A stretch of 26,368 nt of DNA, taken from contig CANQFF010000007.1 in the NCBI GenBank assembly GCA_947598345.1, forward strand, positions 1 through 26,368. Direction: 5' to 3'. The position numbers were made by a program, and so were the translations under genes. The stretch is from an uncultured Bacilli bacterium. GTDB taxonomy: Bacteria; Bacillota_I; Bacilli_A; RF39; UBA660. Below are positions 22,734-26,368 of the stretch, in pieces (the stretch's first letter is position 1; every line of letters begins with the position of its first letter). The notes below the pieces were generated by a model, which had not been told where the DNA came from, made no database searches, and worked only from the letters and a program-made list of their open reading frames with translations.

Positions 22734-23222
22734 ATGGATTTTTTTAAATCAAAGAATAATATAATATTACTTTCAATACTTGGCGCATTAATATTAATAT
22801 TTTTAATATTAGTCATAGTATTTGGCTTTGAAGATAATGAAAAAGTATTACTCGAATGTGAAAAAAATATTTCTTTACCCGATTCTACTGAGGTAGTTGA
22901 AAATTTAAAATTACAAGAAATTTCTGGTAAGCGTGTTTTTAAAGCAACTATTAAAAGAGATATAAAAGATATGAACAAAGATGATATAAAATCAATTAAA
23001 GAATATTTTGATTATTATATGAAAGAAAATTATTCCGATTTAAATAATATTACTTATGATATAATTTCTGATGATAATAGTATAATATTTAATTTAGAGC
23101 TTAAGGAAAATGAAAAAAACAAAGATGATTTGATTAGTGATTTTGAATATGATTTTTTATATGAAACACCTGATAAACTTAAAAAAGATTTAGAGGGGAG
23201 TGGTTTTGCATGCAAAAAATAA
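22734..23222 (+). CDS. Membrane-anchored extracytoplasmic protein, unknown
   Basis: A 162-residue protein with a short cytoplasmic start, a transmembrane anchor (about 10-31) and an acidic extracytoplasmic domain. The domain has an early Cys (ECEKN, about 42) and a late one (GSGFACKK at the end), so a disulfide between its two ends is possible. The middle (KRVFKATIKRDIKDMNKDDIKSIKEYF) alternates strands and helix. It resembles no family I can name. Small lipoprotein-like partners of envelope machines have this shape. ATG 22734 is preferred with GGAGTG (22722-22727); an in-frame GTG at 22725 lies in that site. It overlaps the next gene by 13 bases, so it is very likely a partner of that cysteine-rich protein. 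Confidence 0.7.
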   Translation: MDFFKSKNNIILLSILGALILIFLILVIVFGFEDNEKVLLECEKNISLPDSTEVVENLKLQEISGKRVFKATIKRDIKDMNKDDIKSIKEYFDYYMKENYSDLNNITYDIISDDNSIIFNLELKENEKNKDDLISDFEYDFLYETPDKLKKDLEGSGFACKK

Positions 23223-24517
23223 TAAATAAATTAATAAAAATTACTGTTTTTTCATTAATAATATTAACAGTTTTTACAGATGAGATATTGGCTATTACTT
23301 GTGATTATCCAAGTGCAGAATTGTCAATTACTTATGATGAGAATACCAAACCTCAAATAAATTCAAATTTTGTTAAAAGTAATTATTATTTAAATTTTTT
23401 AATACTAGGTTGGGGATCAAATGAGGATATTTCACCACAAGTTGATATAGATCAAAATTTATGGGAAAAATATGGTGGTGTGTGTCCTACACAGATGCAT
23501 GTATGTACTCAGACTAGGTATGGCATAGATCTTCCTAATTTAAAATCTCTTGCTATTGATATTGGACATATAGCTACAAATGTATCAATAATATCTTTGT
23601 TTGTTAGCGATGAGCATAAGACATTTATGGCTGAGAACGGTTGGAAATTTTTAAATGTAGGACAAAGAACTTTATATGTTTTAACGGACGAGGAATATGA
23701 AAATTATTTAGATAGTGGAGAATTAAAACCTAATGGTAGGAACGGAGGAAGCATGTTTTATGATAACTGGGAAGACGCCGCTAAAGGATGCTCAGGTACA
23801 GGTCTTAAAGTGATAGACGGAATAGGATGGTTTGTCTGCGGTCTTGTTGGAGGTGCAGTATTTGATATTGGAGATATTTTAGGAATTGGAAATGATACTG
23901 ACTATGTTTCAATTTATGATACTGAATGTCAAATGGTTTCTTATAATGGTCCATATTCATCAATAAATGTCAATTGCGCCAAATTAGCTACTAAAAAAGT
24001 TGAATATGGAAATATTGTTGATGAATATAAAGAATGTGGTGATTCTGGCAATTGTAAATCTCAAGCTATTACTAAGCTTAATGAAATAGAAGAAAATATA
24101 AAATCACAGTGTACATCAATTTTAAGAAATTATAGTTATCAGGGAGGACAAAGTGAGTGTATAGATTCCTGCCTAACAATTAAATCTCAATTAAATAAAT
24201 TAAAAGAAGGAACAGATTTATACGATGATGGTATCCTTAATGAAGGCGAATGTGGCTTTTCTGAAAGATTACTTGCATGGGTAAATAATATAATGAAATG
24301 GATAAAGTATATTGCTCCCGTATTAGTAATTGTTTTGGGAATATTAGACTTTATTAAGGCTATTGGTTCCGATAAAGATGATGAAATGAAGAAAGCTCAA
24401 GGAAGATTTATGAGAAGACTTATAGCTGCAGCAATTATATTCTTAGTACCATTTATAATAGAGTTTATATTAACTAAGATGGGATTTACAGTTTATGGAT
24501 GTGGAATAAAAGTTTAA
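23210..24517 (+). CDS. Secreted cysteine-rich protein with VirB2/TrbC-like C-terminal helices
   Basis: A 435-residue protein with a signal peptide (about 1-28, LIILTVFTDEILA before the likely cleavage). A large extracytoplasmic region follows with about thirteen Cys, including VCPTQMHVC, ECGDSGNC and ECIDSC. The C-terminal pair of helices is about 364-386 (IKYIAPVLVIVLGILDFIKAI) and 404-421 (IAAAIIFLVPFIIEFIL), joined by the charged loop GSDKDDEMKKAQGRFMRR. That two-helix tail with a charged loop and nearby Gly resembles VirB2/TrbC-type pilin subunits and the PrgH-like membrane parts of type IV secretion in Gram-positives. The remainder does not match a known pilin and is far longer. No other secretion genes are in the window. 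RBS GAGGGGAG lies in the previous gene. Function is unknown; an envelope assembly or adhesion role is inferred. Confidence 0.65.
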   Translation: MQKIINKLIKITVFSLIILTVFTDEILAITCDYPSAELSITYDENTKPQINSNFVKSNYYLNFLILGWGSNEDISPQVDIDQNLWEKYGGVCPTQMHVCTQTRYGIDLPNLKSLAIDIGHIATNVSIISLFVSDEHKTFMAENGWKFLNVGQRTLYVLTDEEYENYLDSGELKPNGRNGGSMFYDNWEDAAKGCSGTGLKVIDGIGWFVCGLVGGAVFDIGDILGIGNDTDYVSIYDTECQMVSYNGPYSSINVNCAKLATKKVEYGNIVDEYKECGDSGNCKSQAITKLNEIEENIKSQCTSILRNYSYQGGQSECIDSCLTIKSQLNKLKEGTDLYDDGILNEGECGFSERLLAWVNNIMKWIKYIAPVLVIVLGILDFIKAIGSDKDDEMKKAQGRFMRRLIAAAIIFLVPFIIEFILTKMGFTVYGCGIKV

Positions 24518-24546
24518 AAGGATAATTAATTTATTCTTTTTCTTTT
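24516..24546 (+). terminator. Terminator of the surface-module operon
   Basis: AAAAGGATAA (24516-24525) pairs with TTATTCTTTT (24531-24540), ten pairs with one G-T wobble, loop TTAAT, then TCTTTT. The stop codon TAA (24515-24517) enters the left arm. Confidence 0.75.
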
Positions 24547-24551
24547 AATCA

Positions 24552-24560
24552 TGTTATAAT
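24552..24560 (+). promoter_or_regulatory. Extended -10 promoter of rmuC
   Basis: TGT followed by TATAAT (24555-24560). The -35 region falls in the preceding terminator and is poor. Confidence 0.6.
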
Positions 24561-24575
24561 AATAATGGTGATGTT

Positions 24576-25640
24576 ATGGAGTATATAATAATAGCTTTTT
24601 TAGTATTAATTTTGATTTTATTAATTATTTTAATTTTTAGAAAAAATGATAATACTAGTGATAGAATAAATAAATTAGAAATAAGTATGATAAAAGAAAT
24701 TGGTGATTTTAAATCTGATTTTTCTAGAAGTTTAACTAATGATTTTAATAATCAAACTGAGAGATTAGATAATAGGTTAAATTTAATTAATGATAAGGTT
24801 AATGAAAGATTAGATGAAAATTTTGAAAAGACTAATAAAACTTTTACTAATGTTTTAGAAAGATTATCTAAAATAGATGAAGCTCAAAAGAAGATAGATT
24901 CTATATCTGGTGATATTGTATCTTTACAAGGGGTATTAACTGATAAGAAAACTAGGGGTATATATGGAGAGGTAAATCTTGAACATATTTTAGCTAATGT
25001 TTTTGGACAAAATAATGATAAAATATATAAAATGCAATATACTTTTAGTAATGGAGTTATTGCAGATTGTGTTTTATTTACACCAGAACCTCTTGGAACT
25101 ATCGCAATTGATTCTAAATTTCCTTTGGAAAATTATCAAATAATGGTTGATAAAAATAATAGTTCTTCTGTAAGAGCTCAAGCTGAAAAAATGTTTAGAT
25201 CTGATATGAAAAAACACATTGATGCAATTAGTAGTAAATATATTATTCCAGGGGTAACAAGTGATCAAGCTATTTTATTTCTACCTGCAGAGGCTGTATT
25301 TGCTGAACTTAATGCGTATCATACTGAAATCCTAGAATATGCATATAAGAAAAGAGTATGGATAACTAGCCCTACAACTTTAATAAGTACTCTTACAACA
25401 ATTCAGGTTATAATTAAAAATATTGAAAGAGATAAATATGCCAGTGTTATTCATAACGAATTAAAGCTTTTAGATGAAGAATTTAAAAGATATAAAGATA
25501 GATGGGATAAGCTTTATAGAAGTATAGAAACTGTTAGTAAAGATGTTAAAGATATACACACAACAACAACTAAGATAACTAATAGATTTAACAGTATAAA
25601 TCAAGTAGAAATGGGTGAATTAAATGATAAAGAAAGTTAA
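24576..25640 (+). CDS. rmuC: DNA recombination protein RmuC
   Basis: A 354-residue protein of the RmuC family, thought to limit DNA rearrangement at inverted repeats and, in some bacteria, to act as a membrane-anchored nuclease against foreign or damaged DNA. It has a membrane anchor (2-21), a long coiled coil (about 29-110) and the RmuC core. The core holds KTRGIYGEVNLEHIL, VIADCVLFTPE, IAIDSKFPLENY (Asp and Lys of the PD-(D/E)XK-like site) and TPTTLISTLTTIQ-like SPTTLISTLTTIQ. Length is slightly short but complete. GGTGAT precedes the ATG at 24576. It overlaps the following membrane protein gene by 17 bases, indicating an operon. Confidence 0.93.
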   Translation: MEYIIIAFLVLILILLIILIFRKNDNTSDRINKLEISMIKEIGDFKSDFSRSLTNDFNNQTERLDNRLNLINDKVNERLDENFEKTNKTFTNVLERLSKIDEAQKKIDSISGDIVSLQGVLTDKKTRGIYGEVNLEHILANVFGQNNDKIYKMQYTFSNGVIADCVLFTPEPLGTIAIDSKFPLENYQIMVDKNNSSSVRAQAEKMFRSDMKKHIDAISSKYIIPGVTSDQAILFLPAEAVFAELNAYHTEILEYAYKKRVWITSPTTLISTLTTIQVIIKNIERDKYASVIHNELKLLDEEFKRYKDRWDKLYRSIETVSKDVKDIHTTTTKITNRFNSINQVEMGELNDKES

Positions 25641-26214
25641 TATATCTTTGATAGTTGTAGCTGTTTTATGCAGTTTTTATATTGCATTTACAAAAAATCA
25701 AAATATAGTTTTAATTTTAAAAGATATATCTATATTACTTACAATAAATTTATTATATATAGTAAAAAAAATATTTAAGGTTAAAATAAGTGATAGTGTC
25801 AATTTTATTTATATTTTATTCATATTTATGGCTCATTTTTTAGGTGTGACTTGCGAATTATATAACTATATATTTTGGTTTGATAAATTCACACATTTTT
25901 TATCAGGGATTTTAAGTGGTTTTGCTGCAATATTAATACTTGTTAAAAGTAAAAATAAAAATAGTATATATTTTAATATATTGTTTATTATAGCTTTTTC
26001 ATTAATGTTGGCATCATTATGGGAAATGTTTGAATATTTATCTAGTTGTTTATTTAATGTAGATCCTCAGAAGGTTTTAGAAACTGGTGTAAATGATACT
26101 ATGGGTGATATTATAGTTGCTTTTTTAGGTGCCTTGATAGTTTCTTTATGCTACCACTTTGAATATAAGAATAATCATAATTTAATCATAAAAACATTTG
26201 TTAAACAACTATAA
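25624..26214 (+). CDS. DUF2238/YjdF-like integral membrane protein
   Basis: A 196-residue protein with five or six predicted transmembrane helices. Three polar motifs embedded near membrane edges fit the DUF2238 (YjdF-like) family: WFDKFTHFLSG (85-95), LWEMFEYL (132-139) and GVNDTMGDII (155-164). Their Asp, His and Glu residues are the kind conserved in membrane-embedded hydrolases or transporters, but no activity is established for this family. It is translated from within the end of rmuC (17-base overlap), so the two are co-expressed, although no functional link is known. No clear terminator follows. Confidence 0.7.
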   Translation: MIKKVNISLIVVAVLCSFYIAFTKNQNIVLILKDISILLTINLLYIVKKIFKVKISDSVNFIYILFIFMAHFLGVTCELYNYIFWFDKFTHFLSGILSGFAAILILVKSKNKNSIYFNILFIIAFSLMLASLWEMFEYLSSCLFNVDPQKVLETGVNDTMGDIIVAFLGALIVSLCYHFEYKNNHNLIIKTFVKQL

Positions 26215-26218
26215 TATA

Positions 26219-26247
26219 TTGTATATTTTAATAAATTGTGTTAAAAT
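26219..26247 (+). promoter_or_regulatory. Promoter of the leader-peptide unit
   Basis: -35 TTGTAT (26219-26224), 17-base spacer, -10 TAAAAT (26242-26247) preceded by TGT (extended -10). Transcription would begin near 26254, just before the leader ribosome-binding site. Confidence 0.75.
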
Positions 26248-26269
26248 TTTTATAGTAATGGAGGAATAT

Positions 26270-26308
26270 ATGCGTGATGAAGGGTTTACAACAATGCTGT
26301 CAACTTAA
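26270..26308 (+). CDS. Putative 12-residue leader peptide
   Basis: ATG at 26270 follows a perfect GGAGG (26260-26264) at five bases and encodes MRDEGFTTMLST, ending at TAA (26306-26308). The strong ribosome-binding site, very short length, and the hairpin that follows before the next gene suggest a regulatory leader and not a functional protein. Three of twelve codons are Thr. It matches no leader peptide I know. Confidence 0.5.
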   Translation: MRDEGFTTMLST

Positions 26309-26324
26309 GGAATAGACAATAAAA

Positions 26325-26351
26325 CTCTATTATGATAAACTTATAATAGAG
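26325..26351 (+). promoter_or_regulatory. Hairpin covering the ribosome-binding site of the downstream gene
   Basis: CTCTATTATGA (26325-26335) pairs with TTATAATAGAG (26341-26351), eleven pairs with one G-T wobble, loop TAAAC. The right arm ends in the AGAG of the AGAGGTGA ribosome-binding site for ATG 26362. There is no T-run after it, so it is unlikely to be a terminator. Confidence 0.6.
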
Positions 26352-26361
26352 GTGAAAGTAA

Positions 26362-26368
26362 ATGAGTT
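26362..26368 (+). CDS. Start of a gene cut by the window edge
   Basis: ATG at 26362, seven bases after AGGTG (26350-26354), opens a frame reading Met-Ser before the window ends. Nothing can be said of the product. Its ribosome-binding site lies at the edge of the hairpin and it would be controlled by the upstream leader if the model is right. Confidence 0.4.

Noticed and set aside
22676..22978. Minus-strand open frame opposite the anchored-protein gene
   Set aside because: It covers the promoter and coding start of a better supported plus-strand gene and has no ribosome-binding site.
26270..26330. Programmed frameshift of prfB or a broken gene at the short ORF
   Set aside because: There is no CTTTGA slip site and the frame after TAA meets further stops, so neither a release-factor frameshift nor a long disrupted gene is supported.
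1..26368. Mycoplasma-type genetic code (TGA read as Trp)
   Set aside because: Conserved Trp positions are TGG, for example in thioredoxin WCGPC, and genes such as the pseudouridine synthase end at TGA at the expected place.

Overview
The window is strongly A+T-rich DNA of a walled, low-GC Gram-positive bacterium (Bacillota). The evidence is a class B penicillin-binding protein, DivIC, PcrA with its C-terminal Tudor-like domain, an EF-P with Lys32, a zinc-type L33, Shine-Dalgarno sites of the AGGAGGTGA type and sigma-A promoters with TATAAT boxes. TGA is used as a stop and Trp is TGG, so the standard bacterial code applies and this is not a Mycoplasma-type code. Gene content (YabP-YabQ-DivIC, Nfo beside a DUF2624-like gene, DUF1292, YnbB-like lyase) is Bacilli/Clostridia-like. 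An uncultured gut lineage of small-genome Bacillota would fit, but the clade is my inference. No tRNA, rRNA, CRISPR array, insertion sequence or prophage was seen.

Layout. 1-3705: a flavin split-barrel protein, then small unrecognised genes (a two-gene unit whose second product carries a Cys/LR-FRD motif, a helical protein, a four-helix membrane protein) and a membrane-anchored LysM-like protein. 3702-4921 (minus): trxA-trxB. 5077-9503: phosphoketolase, then an SDR reductase overlapping a YnbB-type PLP lyase. 9610-11784: RluA-type pseudouridine synthase, DUF1292 protein and an anchored lytic transglycosylase. 11834-12864: yabP-yabQ-divIC, the first two being sporulation-family genes. 12870-13412 (minus): LemA. 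13524-14498: a PD-(D/E)XK-like nuclease with an extra C-terminal domain. 14522-15529 (minus): an orphan ABC substrate-binding protein. 15673-18484: pcrA and two small helical genes. 18537-19661: nfo facing a DUF2624-like gene. 19728-22642: a short upstream ORF, PBP2, rpmG, efp. 22734-24517: a two-gene surface module ending in a VirB2/TrbC-like two-helix tail. 24576-26214: rmuC and a DUF2238-like membrane protein. 26219-26368: a promoter, a 12-residue leader peptide and a hairpin over the ribosome-binding site of a gene cut by the window edge.

Most of the window is housekeeping: redox (TrxAB), carbon flow to acetyl phosphate (phosphoketolase), cell wall and division (PBP2, DivIC, transglycosylase), DNA repair (PcrA, Nfo, RmuC) and translation (L33, EF-P, RluA). 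Genes are tightly packed. Convergent pairs share bidirectional terminators, several stop codons lie inside terminator stems, and many neighbours overlap by 1-17 bases. No stretch longer than 300 bases lacks a gene.

The most unusual items are the leader-peptide/hairpin arrangement at the right edge, the nuclease fusion at 13.5-14.5 kb, the cysteine-rich VirB2-like surface module, the short ORF overlapping the PBP2 start, and yabPQ with a possible sigma-E-like promoter followed by a separate vegetative promoter for divIC. None of these is proven to be a new system from sequence alone.
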